Source: Heligmosomoides polygyrus polygyrus
Lineage: Eukaryota; Nematoda; Chromadorea; Rhabditida; Heligmosomidae
Assembly: GCA_947396885.1 (NCBI GenBank)
Contig: OX377203.1
Location: forward strand, 5,704,001-5,768,000
Length of the DNA stretch: 64,000 bases
Reading direction: 5' to 3'
The notes under the pieces are model-generated. The model was not told where the DNA came from, searched no databases, and worked only from the letters and a program-made list of their open reading frames with translations. Positions 42,560 to 54,445 of this stretch are shown in pieces. A program made the position numbers and the translations under genes. Numbering within the stretch: the first letter of the stretch is position 1; each line of letters starts with the position of its first letter.

Positions 42560-43580
42560 ACAGCAGAAGCCAAACAAACACCCGCACATGTGCTACAATT
42601 CAGTGGAATAAACAAGAAGACCATAGAAGCCGCAGACGAAGCTAAAGCTCTGCGAAGAGCCACATCAGACAGACAGAACGCTGGCCACAAGGATGCTGTC
42701 TGTGGCGAGCAGTTGAATATTTATGCGAAGCGCAAGGCCTAAGGATTGCATGGAGAACGGTGAAAGTGAGCGCCGTTCTCTCAAACAACGAAGTGGAGCA
42801 GGCGTAAACACCGGCTGTAAACGACGGAAACGACGACGAGAACGACGACGACGACCGCTCTTCGCGGTCATACATCAACTCCTCGCCTCACCGACCGAGC
42901 ACCGACTCGCCTACTCGTCAGCTCGTGCTTCTTATCAAGACGTCATTAGAGGCTAATGGGCTCCATGAAGTATGTAGTACAACTGGGCCGGATCTATCCT
43001 AATCGGAAAGGTGGATACACAGTGAGCTGCGTCTATTCGCTCCCTTGAATTTCTACGGCAACCTTAGCTGCTGTCCCGCCATGCGGAGCCTTCACTTCAC
43101 AACGTACATAACTGGCACTTTACGGTTACCCCTCCCAATTGGGACAGGTCGCAGGGCCAGAAATTCGCGGTTAGAATTCGGGTCAGAAGCGACGGGTCAT
43201 CCACTGGAGCAGAAATGAGACCTAGGGGAGGGGGCTGCCACGAATACAGGCCATGACTTCTTAGAAACCCAAATAAAAATCAATATCGATCAATAAAATA
43301 AAAATCAATAACAAACAACAGCAGGGTTAATATTTTGCCTATACATAGATTTTCAGCATTTTTGATAAACTTCACGGTTATCTGAAAGTTGCTAGTTGCT
43401 AGCTACATGGCCACCCTAAACACCCTTAGGACATCAACAACAGGTTCCAACGTGCAGATCATCAGAGGCGTCGCGGTCGCGTCGCGGCTCTTGCAGTTGT
43501 CTACCAAACCTCCTGAGGCCCGGATGACCTAGGTTAATGGTCTAGTGGTCTCTGACAGGCTCGTGGCTGTCTGCCGCTGT
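42560..43580. other. Unassigned; CGACGA-rich stretch
   Basis: Arg-rich frames at 42723-42956 come from a CGACGACGA stretch (about 42825-42860). No gene is supported. Confidence 0.3.
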
Positions 43581-43609
43581 CTAGGGCTTGACAGAAGTTC
43601 CTGGTCGAT

Positions 43610-43672
43610 TTCCCTTATTTATTTATTTATTTATTTATTTACTTATTCACTTATTTATTCACGTATTTGTTA
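43610..43672. repeat. (TTTA)n microsatellite
   Basis: Perfect TTTA units, then degenerate TTAC/TTCA variants. Confidence 0.85.
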
Positions 43673-43779
43673 ACTTAATTTGGCAGAGAGTGTGTTGCGT
43701 AGCCTTAAGGAGCACCGGCTATCTCTTTACCCTAAATTGGTTCAAGGTAAATAGTATGATACTGCTTTATAAAAAATAG

Positions 43780-44700
43780 TTAGTCCGTCTGCTTGTCCAT
43801 CGGCGCAAAATTACTGGCCGCTGGACCAACATTAAAGCGCATATATGCAGAATTAACCAAGAGATCAGGACCACTGACGCGAAAATAACGAGTGACAAAC
43901 AAGCTCGTACGCAACAAAGTTAGTCCGTCTGCTTGTTGGTCGGCGCGAAATTAATGGCAACCGAAAATGTGTCACAGCCTATGTATAGAGAAGAAACCAA
44001 CAAGTCATTCTTGATAGAAACAAATACAAAAGACGACGAAGGGACTATATTCTATTCTATCCTGCTATGTAGGAAAGAGAGTGATCTCATATGTCTGCCC
44101 ACGCAAAAATAATGGCCACTGGACATTAAGGCCGTCACTGTGTATGCACAGAAATACATAAATGACCAACGTTGATTGATGCGAATATAATACCTGATGG
44201 ACACGCCTCTCAGAAAGGAAACAGTATTGATTGTCCAATCGATATTGATCAATATAATAGCTCACTAATAGTTGCTCCGAACTGACCGATGAAGGCGGAA
44301 ATAATTCAAATATCTTGCGCGTATAACAGAATTCACAGCGAACAAATAGTATGTATTGATTTATCGATTAGTATCGATTGATATTGTCGCTATCAGCGGC
44401 AATGGTGCAGGAATAAGCAATACCGTAGGCTAACATAGCCACTGGATAGGAAGTGCGTCTGGGTGTATCTATAGATTTAAACCATTGACCATTAACAACT
44501 CAAGAGGATGAGATGACTCACAGTCAGGAAGGGAGTACCGTCGATCGATCAATATTATTGCCAACGTATATGTTACCCGAAGTTGGCACAAGAATCATTC
44601 GAGTATTATGACAGAACTCACAGTCTGTAGACAGCATCGATTAATTTATCGATCAATATTGATAGATATTATAGTGATAGTCCAGAGGCTAGATTCATTA
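43780..44700 (-). repeat. CGGAC-block and ATCGAT repeats
   Basis: Blocks at 43783, 43922 and 44092 (for example GTCCGTCTGCTTGTCCATCG+GCGCAAAATTA), only 139-170 bp apart. They are followed by three segments with ATCGAT(T/C)(G/A)ATATTG near 44240, 44370 and 44650. Confidence 0.55.
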
Positions 44701-44759
44701 AATATGTATTAAACCCCGGCTATGCGGGTATAAGGGTATTGAGATAAGATAAGGAGTAG

Positions 44760-45960
44760 AAATGAATACTCCATCGTGGGTATCTCTACCCATTATACGG
44801 CGTATACCCATGGGTTTCATCGTAGATGAGTTCAGTCCCAGAAAACTGCCACTACGTCCGCTAATTAAGGCCCTGAAAGCGTAAGAGGCTTCTAGAAGAA
44901 CCGAATGGCCGAGGAACTTTCCGGATCCAGTTGGTCTGGCTCATCTCGCTGGCCGACTGCAGAAGCTCGTCGTCGACGTCACTCGCGAAAAAACTGGCCG
45001 AAGTGCTCTCCGCGGTGACAGCGTCACGATCGCCTGCACTTCTTTGCCGACAGCAATGCCTCGAAGGACGTCCACAACCTTGCTCCGCGTCTATATATAG
45101 CCAACCTAGCGCTGCCTTCCGAAGTTCTCATCACCACGACCGGGCAATTATTCTTGACGACCACCGTCTCAACTGGAAGCCGGCAGCCGAGAGCGGGAGA
45201 CGCGTGCTGTAGCTGATGGGTGGAAATTTAATTCAGAGCAACTTTTTTCTGTCGGAAAAAACCTCAGACATTTCCAAGCAGTAATTCTAGCCCTAGTGAA
45301 GCGACGGGAATTCACAGTAAAAAGCAGCAGCAGTCGATGGCCATCGATTCAGTTCACACACATACACACACACTCGGAGACGTAGCGGCCGACGGCTACA
45401 ATTTCCGTGAGTGCTGGAGCACTTTCATAGCGAAGCTGGCTGATGACCGAGCAGCCGAGCAGCAGCAGCAGAAGGGGACAATTAGATGATGCGACGGACG
45501 GCGCCGGCCGCGCAGATAGATGGCATCAGATGATTCGGGAGTGAGGCGTGAGAAACGACTTGAAAACGTCGGACGGATCGACGGATGGACGGCGCCGCTA
45601 ATGGGCGTGTCGTCCGTCGACGTGGTCGTCCTCAGGCCACGAGTGAGCCGGAGGATGCATCTACGAAAGAACGGACGGACGCACGGCCGGACGGACGAAG
45701 AGACAGATGGACGGACGGCAACGTTGCGCGTTTTCTTCAACACCCGCTCAGAAATTTTCGTCAAAATTTCAGAAGATTTTTATCGAAAGCCGTCGCAACG
45801 ACAAGGAATATGATGCATGGCGCAATCCCAGCAAAGTCAAGGAAACAATTCAAGCTTCAATTAATCTTAATGTGATTGAACGATCATTTTACCGCTGCAC
45901 GGCTGTTTCACTTATTCGGCGTTCTTTCTGACGTTGTAGTGCTCCCTCGAACGCATTTAA
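44760..45960. other. Unassigned GC-rich block with CGGAC simple sequence
   Basis: Open frames of 93-122 codons on both strands (44931-45212 plus, 45396-45764 minus) overlap CGGACGGACG and CAGCAGCAG simple sequence. A CA run lies at 45356-45374. The TATATATAGCC near 45095 is TATA-like but no gene follows that I can name. Confidence 0.3.
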
Positions 45961-45961
45961 A

Positions 45962-45992
45962 ATAATCAATCAATCAATCAATCAATCAATAG
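45962..45992. repeat. (AATC)n microsatellite
   Basis: About seven AATC units, then AATAGG. Confidence 0.85.
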
Positions 45993-46264
45993 GAACTCAG
46001 AACCAAAAAAGTTATAATTTTTTTGAAACAAGAAGCTTATCATAGACGAACAGCGTGATCTACAGTAATTGTCAGTTGTGATGCTAAATTCTCAGTGATC
46101 AATGAGAGCTCCAGCATAGACACCATGAGCAGGTATACTGTAGCGATACTTGGACCTAGATACAGTATGATTCGAAATGAATCCAATGTCTTTATCGTAA
46201 AACGAAGACAGAAAGAATCTAGACGTGTAGCGGAGATAGAACAATAAATAAGCAAACAAATGTG

Positions 46265-47500
46265 CTGGTAAATGTGCAAAATGACAGCCGATGTGATGCG
46301 TGTCAAATAGTCCATCCGTCCGTATGTCTGTCTGCGCAAAATTAATGACCATGAGTCATCCAGTCAATTCCTACGTAACGCTAGTTAACCGATCAATGTT
46401 GGTCGACACCGATGCCATCGGCCATCATAGTGACCTTCTCACAGTGAATCAAAATCGATCAAACAGACGGCATCAGTCGATAATATCGATTCTTATAAGG
46501 ATTCACAGTTTAGAATTGGGGGTGTAGCGAATGCAGAAAAATAATCTTAAAATAGGTGAAATTGGAAAATTGACAGTCGACACTGTGATGGACGTAAAAC
46601 AGTACGTCCGTCCGTACGTCTGTCCGCATAGAATTAAAGACCACTAGTCAATAGTCAATCACTACTTAAAACTAGCCAACAGATCAATATTGGTAGCCAC
46701 TAATACGATCGGACATCATAACGACCTTGTTATAGAAAAACAAAATCGATCGGCTGGTCGGCATCGATCGATAATATCGATTTTTTCAACAGTCCATAGT
46801 TTAGAATCGGGCGTGAAGTGAATATAGACAAATACACTAAAAATATATAGGTGAAATTGGAAAATGACAGTCGATAATGTGATTCGTGTAAAACAGTGCG
46901 TCCGTTCGTGCGTCTGACCGCGCAGAATTAATGGCCGACGACTAGTCAGTCACTACGTAGAAATAGTTAACCGATCGATGCTGGTAGCCACTAATGCGAT
47001 CGGATATCGTAACGACCTTGTCATAGGGAAACAAAATCGATCGACCAGTTAGCATCAATCGATAATATCGATTGTTACAGCCGAAGGTTCAAAGCCTTGA
47101 ACTCGGACGTGCTGCAAAAATAGCTGCAATTATCAAAGAATATGTAGGTAAATTTGTGATGAAATGGCAGTCGATAATGTGGCGCGTGTAAAACTGTGGG
47201 CCTGTCCGCATGTCTTTCCGCGCAAAATTAATGACCTCAGATGGCAATATTGATCGCAGTGCAGGGTCAACCTTTCGAGACGGGAATCACAATAAACAGT
47301 ATCAAGCGATTTTATCGATTTCTGTCCGGAGTTCGCCACTAGAGTGGGATCATGTGAGCCGGTCGGTAGACTTCATAGCCATTGGGTCGTATCGATCAGA
47401 CGAAGATCACCTATCGATTTTTTCTGGCAGTGGGCCATTTGTGATGGGTATTACGTGGTTATGTAGACCGGGCGGCAGGCTTCAAAATTAGTGAAGAATA
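46265..47500 (-). repeat. Tandem array of the CGGAC family, about 295-bp period
   Basis: Blocks at about 46311, 46605, 46898 and 47200 (for example CGTCCGTACGTCTGTCCGCA). Between them the order is constant: GTTAACCGATCxATxTTGG, ATCATAxxGACCTT, AAAATCGATCG, TCGATAATATCGAT, GTTTAGAATxGGG, GGTGAAATTGGAAAAT, GACAGTCGA, GTGTAAAACAG. The fourth unit is incomplete and degenerates toward 47500. Confidence 0.85.
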
Positions 47501-47639
47501 TCAATTATTTATTAAACTGACCATTATCGATCGTTTTTATCGATTTTTTCTCGGAGTTGATTATTTAAGGTGGAGACTGCGCGAATATGTAGGCCGGTGG
47601 ACAGGTTTCACACCAAGGAGGCAATCTAGTAGACAACGG

Positions 47640-48200
47640 AGCCAACAATACCGGGGATATTACCACTATAGGAACTATGTACTACTGTGAGAAGGAGGAC
47701 AATGGTGTGGCAGGTATAGGCCAGACGAAAGCGGCTGGCTGGCTGCTGCTGTGCCTCGAACGCCACTCACATGAGAATGGGATGGATGGCCTGAGACGAA
47801 TTCGAAATTGAGACCAAATGAGCTGTTTACCTCCGGCCGGCAAGCGACGGCGGCGCCGCATACGTTCCCGCTCCATTCTCGTTCAGAACCGCACATCTTA
47901 CGTCAGCGACATGATGAGATGGAATTCGAGGAAAGACGCAACGACACGACGATGACGTTCTAGCTGGCCTATCACACTCACACGCAACCTTCGCCTCTCC
48001 AGTCGAGACGAGATTTCCCATTGAGATCGAGCACTAATAACGGCGGAGACGAGCCGTGTGCTGCACAAAGTGCTAGAAGACGTCATCCGCCCCGCCGAAC
48101 GCAAGTGAAGCGGCAAGAACAACAAAGGATAGATAGGCTGGACGGGCCGAGCGATGCGTCGTATCTCGAGCTTTCTCCAGCGAATATCTAATTCCTGTCG
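47640..48200. other. Non-repeat GC-rich spacer between two arrays
   Basis: GC-rich, CGACG-rich sequence with overlapping frames of 64-75 codons on the minus strand. No motif. It separates two oppositely oriented arrays of one family. Confidence 0.35.
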
Positions 48201-48229
48201 ACTGCAAAGAAGTTATACTGACTAGGGTT

Positions 48230-49345
48230 CTGTCACCGAAATCGATATTATCGATCGATATTGATTGACGATCGATTTTGATTTCTGTTGCGAACTCTGT
48301 CCATCGACAGCTATATTGTCACCTCCAACAGTTAACCATCTGAACAGATCGATAACGATGATAGAGACATTCTTCTGCCGCCATTAATTTTTAGCGGATA
48401 CACGGACGAATGCAAGATTATGGATACAGAAGGGAGAATGTCAATCGATACTGTCAATCTATTCAATATAGCTCATCTGCTGCGGATTCTCTACACCTGC
48501 CAACAAGTTCAACTTGAAACCACGGCTTCTGGGCCAAAATCAGTAAAATCGATTAATATTGATTGGCATATCGATAGTGTTTGCTCGCTGTGGGAGCTGC
48601 ATCCATTACATTAGCGTGATTGGTATTTCCAACAATCGACCTAAGAAAATAACGATAATACTCAATAGGCGATGAAGTGTGTAGAACGGCCATTAATTTT
48701 GCGCGGAGAGACAATCGGACGGACAGACGCGATAATACCGATCGATACCTTAGCCTTATCGATATAGCTCATCTGCCGTGGAACATGTACATATAACGGC
48801 TAAGAAATTCACTTGACACCCGCTTGAAGCAACCATTTCTGGGCAAAACTTGATAGCGTCGATCAATATTGATTGGTAGATCGATAGCGTTTGCTTGCCG
48901 TGAGTGCGGCGACATCTATGTCCGCGTGACTCTCATTCAACGTATAACATTTAACAGTTAATCGTTAGCAAAGGGCAAAACTCGCGGTGAAGTATTTAGA
49001 CCGGCCATTAATTTTGCGCGGACGAACAAATGCACTGTGTGGCACAGCAACACACGGATTGATATGTCAGAAATCTGTTGCCTGAACCCTATGAAAGCTT
49101 CTACTGTAGCAAACAGTTAGGAATGTGAACTGTGCCGTGCTCTCAGAAAACGAACGTCTCTGGGTCACTTTGGCACAAGGAGTCAGATTGGCGCTCAAGG
49201 TGATAGAATTTTTAGGGCGAAGAAAACAATAGGTCCTGTGTCAACAACTAATCCTGAAAAATAATCAATAACGCTAATTAGTCTGAGAGGAGAGGCGGTC
49301 ATGAGACCGGCCATTAATTTTACGCGGACGTAGGGGCAGATGAAG
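48230..49345 (+). repeat. Tandem array of the CGGAC family, about 305-bp period, opposite strand
   Basis: GGCCATTAATTTTGCGCGGA-type blocks at about 48388, 48693, 49007 and 49309. Shared intervening order: ATCAATATTGATTGGCATAT / TGGTAGATCGATAG, TGTTTGCTxGCxGTG, GCGTGA, AACA..TTAAC, GATGAAGTGTxTAGA. The block sequence is the reverse complement of the block in the 46-kb array. Confidence 0.8.
49161..49205 (+). pseudogene. RTE C-terminal relic, short
   Basis: TGGGTCACTTTGGCACAAGG reads WVTLAQGV, comparable with HWxTLARDR at the RTE C-terminus. A short and weak match. Confidence 0.3.
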
Positions 49346-49486
49346 GGACTTGCTCGCTCGTAGTGGCCACAACAATCTCGGACACAGTATAGTCGCATAG
49401 ACGGTCTAAACTCCTGAATGGCTTCGGTCAGATGGTAAGGTAGGGCACTCATTTAGCGATTCCCGAGGGCAAATGGTTATGGGCTT

Positions 49487-49560
49487 CGAGTGGGATCGAA
49501 CCTAAGTCGATCGGTTTCGCATTAGCTGCGGTTTTCTCCACTGAGCTAACTAGGAAGCTT
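49487..49560 (-). pseudogene. tRNA-like sequence, degenerate
   Basis: On the minus strand TTAGCTCAGTGGAGAAAACC (A box and D-arm) and TTAGGTTCGATCCCAC (B box) are correctly ordered, with GCTTC/GAAGC at the ends able to pair. The T stem is poor, so a tRNA pseudogene or SINE head is the better reading. Confidence 0.55.
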
Positions 49561-51685
49561 TGCAGCGCATTGATGCACGGAACCTTAAGCACCTTTGAAA
49601 GAACGTCTACGTAATTTCATTCTGTAGGACCTACATGATTGCCCCAGCGAAGTGTTACGCACAACGCCCCGCCCTTTGCTCCGCCCATTGAGCGCAATGC
49701 AGCGAGCTGGAGACGTGGAACTTTCAGTACAAACACTACAGTAGGGCAGATGACGAAGGCGGAAAAAGCCTCTTAACCCAAAACGAGCGGATCTCACAGC
49801 CTTTCCAGAGCCATAGAGGCCAAAAAACTGGTCTCACGGCCGCGATTCGAGACATGCAACTGGAGGATTACATTACTGGAAGAAGAACCACAAGAACGAC
49901 GAAGCCAGAGAGAAGCAGGGGTCGAGAGCAGCCTACTGAATTCAGAGACCTCAGAGTGGCTTCAGAGGATGTCATGCCGACGAAGGAGTAGGAAAGAAGG
50001 GAACGTGGTCGACGACGAGCACCACACGACCACGGACATCTTCTCAAAACCACGGTCCGGCCGGCTGCAAGGCGAAATTGCCGCGTCACGGATCGAATTG
50101 TGGGTGGGAAAGAGGCGTCGCCGGTTAAAACGCCATCAGCCATCGCCGGCCTGCTCGGATGAAAGAATTCTGAAGCACGGAAGCCGACGAACGGACAAAT
50201 CGTCTGTTCTTTAAAGGTAGTCCTTAATTTGGTGAAGACGTGGCGCGGAAGTCGTGGTTGAATATCGCCAAAAATTCGCTTAAAAATGCACTGTTAGTGT
50301 ATTCTACTTACTTCTACCATATATTGTGTTTTGTTACGAGGAGAAATCGTTCAAGAGTGGCCACCACCAACTAGGATTGCACCTACTTTCCCCAGAGTGT
50401 GACGGATGTGCCAGAAGTTGCCATCATCTACGTTTTCGAGACACATATTTTCAAAGCACAACTAAGGGAGTGTTGATCTAGTCAATGGCTTGCAGTTCTT
50501 CATCGATTTTTGCAATTAGACCTACGCCGTCAGTCACCGTGTCGGCAAAGCAGCCGTCAAATATAATGTATAAGACGCAGGCACAGAATTTGAAAGATGT
50601 TGCTTATATTGCAGTAGAAATCAGTACAAAGCGATAAATCTTGCTGGAATGTAACCGTAAAAGCAAGTTAGTAAGTAGCTAAGGTAAATACGGCGTAAAA
50701 ATAGTGAACGAGAGCGCTATCGACATATGGAGCGCAAGCAATATGCAGAGTAGACGTCTTCATAATAGCATCACTCGGTATACAGGAGCCATTTTTAGAA
50801 GTCTTGTCGTCAGATCAACTCCGTAGCTGACGCTACATCAGAGTGCACCTGTCAGCATCTCAAACGTTCACATTCTGAATCTGGAGTCTACACAAGGAAT
50901 CAGAAGCCTCCAGAATCCAGTCACAGGCAAAGTTCTTACGTCGAACGGCACGAAACACGGATAAAATTAGAACAATATCGTAATCTCTTTGTAGACGTGA
51001 AGACATGAATATGAATTTCTTCGTAAATTAAAATCTGGCGCGATTTTCTCAAAGGTAAAACTCACCATTGTCGACAGTTCTTCTATTGTGACCACGATCC
51101 GCGTGTCGAACGAAACAAAACAAAAAAAGAAAAAACGAAACGAAAAATTAACAAAAATCGACGCCAAACGGCTTGAAAACCCACAGCGCGCATCTTGGCA
51201 GACGTCCACGGAGGGGCTTCGTTTTGCTGGTTTCGCGTCAGTTTCGTCTCGTCGAGTCGTAACCATACACCGACAGCATCTGAAGCAGACGACGGATGTA
51301 TATGAATCGATCAATAGCTATACTTGACACACGCATAGTGCACGGAATGACGACATTCGCAACGACGAAAATGGTAGAGCAGCCCCAGCACAACGATTCA
51401 ACGAGGTCGTAATAGCCGTCTTCCGACGGGCTGCTGCTGCTCCTGCTGCTGGGGGGAAAGTTCATTGGAAGGCCGTTCGGCTAGAGGATGGCTATAAAAT
51501 GGTGACAATGGGGGTAAGAAAAGCTGACAAACAGTGGGCAAGGAGATGATCAAGCACCGGCAATGGAAGGCTTGAACAATCTGGTAAGAACGGAGAAAAG
51601 TCTTCAAACAATGCAGCGAGGCAGTATTCAGCTCCTTCTATTTGCTTCTGGTCGCTGGTAGGCACAGCTAGAGGAGTGCATGAAG
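49561..51685. other. Unassigned; no supported gene
   Basis: Open frames of 70-115 codons on either strand (for example 50967-51314 minus) with no known motif. An AAACAAAACAAAAAAAGAAA stretch lies near 51113. This is the longest span without a recognised repeat, so a host exon could hide here. Confidence 0.3.
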
Positions 51686-51686
51686 C

Positions 51687-51760
51687 AAACGGTACTTGTC
51701 GTTAATATGGCCTACATGGCGAGGCGGGAACCAGCAAGCTGTATTGGACGGATATACGTA
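51687..51760. mobile_element. MITE family A, left end only
   Basis: GTACTTGTCGTTAATATGGC+CTACATGG; no right partner. A SINE core relic (CAGAACGCATGGCGCACCCC) follows at 51786. Confidence 0.5.
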
Positions 51761-51938
51761 GAAGGTGTCTCTATTATTACGCGCAATGCAGAACGCATGG
51801 CGCACCCCAAAACCATCGATTAGCACCAACTCCTTCGTTCATAGTGTAGACGGCCTAAATTGGAACGACTAGGTAGGTGTAGTTTGGCGGAGTTGGGCAA
51901 AGCAATCAGACTCCAGCCCTATGAAAGGCGAAAAGTGG

Positions 51939-52100
51939 CATGTCGCTAATTCAGACAGCAGGGGTGCGGGAACGCGGAGGGGACAACAGCGGTGCCATAG
52001 CGTGACAGAGCCGACGGTCCGATACTAATGGCGCCAGCCAATAGAGGTGCAGGAACGCGGTTGGTCGGTGCTCAGGCGCGTTCCCGCACCCCCGGATAAT
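51939..52100. mobile_element. MITE family D (GTCGCTAATxCAGGCAGCA ends)
   Basis: Left end CATGTCGCTAATTCAGACAG+CAGGGGTGCGGGAACGCGG; mirrored GCGTTCCCGCACCCCCGG at the right; the terminal right repeat is lost. Complete relative at 54321-54444. Confidence 0.6.
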
Positions 52101-52111
52101 CAACCCCTCTG

Positions 52112-52245
52112 AGGAATGCGCCATGTATTCGACTTCGACTCGATGTTAGGGAAAGAACTTGAATGCATATTTGGACTATGGAACTGCTAGCGGTGTCCAA
52201 CCGATGGTAACATTAGTGTCTTACCTCTTCCAGACACGACCAGGT
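52112..52245 (-). mobile_element. SINE, head missing
   Basis: AGGAATGCGCCATGTATTCG, AACTTGAATGCATATTTGGA and CAACCGATGGTAAC: the 3' half of a diverged SINE. Confidence 0.55.
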
Positions 52246-52350
52246 GCACAGAACATAGAGCAAAGAACATTTATTGATCTACAAAAGTGAATAATCGTTG
52301 AAACAATTGAATTCAGTAAAAGTTGCATTTTTAAAGGTAGCAAAACTTAT

Positions 52351-52465
52351 TTCTTCCAAAAATTGCATAAAGTGGGAAACGCTTTATGCAATTTTTGGAA
52401 GAAAATTCTAATTGAAAAAGTGAATGAACTACTAAATTCTAAAATAGTTTAGTAATTCATTCACT
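52351..52465. repeat. Two adjacent hairpins
   Basis: Hairpin 1: 52351-52372 pairs perfectly with 52382-52403 (22 bp, 9-nt loop). Hairpin 2: 52419-52465, a palindrome with AGTGAATGAA..TTCATTCACT arms and a CTACTAAA/TTTAGTA inner stem. AT-rich, non-coding. Confidence 0.8.
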
Positions 52466-52984
52466 CAAATATATTATATACCATTTTCACGCAAATAATC
52501 AAAATTATATACCTTTTCAAATCAAATTAGGCACTCTTATATGCCAGCCTAGAACTTTTGAAATGAAAGCAAACTATTCCAAGTTAAAATGAGCTTTTTC
52601 TACATCGAAATAAAGATTCTCAAAAAAGGTTGGAATAATTTTTTGTTCAAGGAAAATTTTAGTATGACTTTCTTTGAAGTTCAAATTCGTCATGCCTTTT
52701 TCGAGGAGAAACAATTGTTTAAAACCTGTTTTAAAGAAAAGGATATCGGGCATTTTTTGTGCCAAAAAGAGATGCGCCATGTCCTCACCTAAGACGTCGC
52801 AATTTTTTTTCGATTGATAGCGGAATTTTATTCTGCATAAAGTTTGACACTTTCTAACGATAACAACAACAAAAACGACTGTAAAAAAAACAAATATCCT
52901 TGCTTTGATGGTCATGTAAGTGGCGTTTACACTATCAATCAAATGAAAGTTGCGACGAACTCTTTGAATGCATGGCGCAATTTG

Positions 52985-53415
52985 ATCTTTTAAGACACTA
53001 TATGCTTGCTTCTTTGCTGCGCTTTGAACCAAATTTTAATTTACTATTTTCCTCGAAGAATAAAATTTTTATAAAATTATTACACATAATGATGCAAGTG
53101 AACTAAAAAATTTCAAAAAAAAACTAAAACTAAAAAATCTAATTTTTAGTACACTATATGCTTGTCGTTTTTTAAAACAAATTTTAATTGACTATTTTTC
53201 TCGAAAAATAAAATTTTTATAAAATTATTACACATATTGATGCAAGTGAACTAAAAAAATTCAAAAAGATTAAAACTAAAAAATCTGATCTTTTAGTGCA
53301 CCATATGCTTGTCGTCTTTTGAAATAAATTTTAATTGACTATTTTTCTCAAAAAATAAAAATTTTATAAAATTATTACACATATTGAGGCAAGTGAACTA
53401 AAAAAATTCAAAAAC
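52985..53415. repeat. About 148-bp tandem repeat, 2.8 copies
   Basis: (C/T)ATATGCTTGTCGT- or TATATGCTTGCTT-type starts at about 53001, 53154 and 53301. Each is followed by AAATTTTAATTGACTATTTT, AAAATTTTTATAAAATTATT and GCAAGTGAACTAAAAAA. Confidence 0.8.
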
Positions 53416-53859
53416 AGCTACATCAAATTTTTCTCGAACAGAAAACGATTCATGTAACTTTTTAGAGTACAGTTTTGTATTTAACAGATGCCACAATTTA
53501 TTTGCAAATACGAAAATATTCATTCAGCCAAAACGAGCACAATATTAATTTGTAAAAAATCTAAGCAGAGTTCGGTATAAATAAAAGTATTAGTGTAAGA
53601 AAACATTCATGTTACCAGCGGCTTGAATTTTTCTAGTCCCAAGATAAAGAGTATGATTCGCTTGAGTTGTAAGTTTTACCTATATTTGTACCATTTGAAC
53701 GTCGAATTGGACACCCTTCAAGTCAAATTGTGCACTCTTCTAGGCCAGCTCTTAAAGTTCTGCTATCAATCGAATAAAAATCGTGACGTCTTGCAAAAGG
53801 GCATGGCGCAATCTCATTTTAGGCATTGAAAATTGGACGCCTTCCCGCTCTTTAAAACG

Positions 53860-54001
53860 CTGGGCAATCACTACCAATCACAGCACAATACACCAGGCAG
53901 TCAGAGAATCAACCGCACAAATGGCATTCAACGATTCGACGAGGCCTGATTGGTTGGTGTGAACGCCACCTCCCACCAATGCTGCTCACATCCACGACCA
54001 C
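53860..54001. mobile_element. MITE family B, right part
   Basis: ACTACCAATCACAGC, CCTGATTGGTTGGTGTG and right end CAATGCTGCTCACATCCACG+ACC; left end lost. Confidence 0.5.
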
Positions 54002-54320
54002 CTTTCTACTCTTGAAAACAAGCTTCATACCATTATTTTCTTCTCAGAGATAACAAACAAACAAACATTGGGTTCACTTAATCGGCAGGTGAATTAAAAC
54101 TTCAAAGAAAATTATGCTAACATTTTCCTTGAACGAAAAATTGTTTTGACCGTTTTGGAGAGTCCCTATAGTTTGATGTAGAAAAAGCAGAATCAAATTT
54201 TAATTTGAAAGAGTTTGCTTTTATTTCAAAATTCTTAGGCTGACATAGAACAGTGCCCAATTTGGTTCGAAAAGTGTCCAATTAGACGTGAAAATGGCAT
54301 ATTTTTAGTGGTTTTCTGGA

Positions 54321-54444
54321 ACATGTCGCTAATACAGGCAGCAAAGGTGCGGGAACACGACAGAGCACGGACAGCAACCCCACAGACCAAGCACATACTC
54401 TGACGCGTTCCTGCACCCCTCCTGCTGCCAGAATTAGCGACATG
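54321..54444. mobile_element. MITE family D, complete
   Basis: Ends ACATGTCGCTAATACAGGCA and TGCTGCCAGAATTAGCGACA+T; arms extend through GGTGCGGGAACACG / GCGTTCCTGCACCCC. Confidence 0.8.
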
Positions 54445-54445
54445 A

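Larger units (their letters stand above)
52520..54300. repeat. AT-rich dispersed repeat, relative of 3.4-4.3 kb
   Basis: Shares blocks with 3420-3556 and 3906-4290 in the same order and orientation. Some blocks recur inside (for example GxxCTGCTATCAATCGAATA+AAAATCG at 53757 resembles the minus-strand sequence around 52790-52830). The open frame 52574-53032 (152 codons, minus) is Phe/Lys rich and lies entirely in this repeat. I regard it as non-genic, although an eroded transposon protein is not excluded. Confidence 0.55.

Noticed and set aside
52574..53032. 152-codon minus-strand frame, Phe/Lys rich
   Set aside because: Lies wholly in an AT-rich repeat also present at 3.4-4.3 kb, and parts of it recur as DNA repeats nearby; no known domain.
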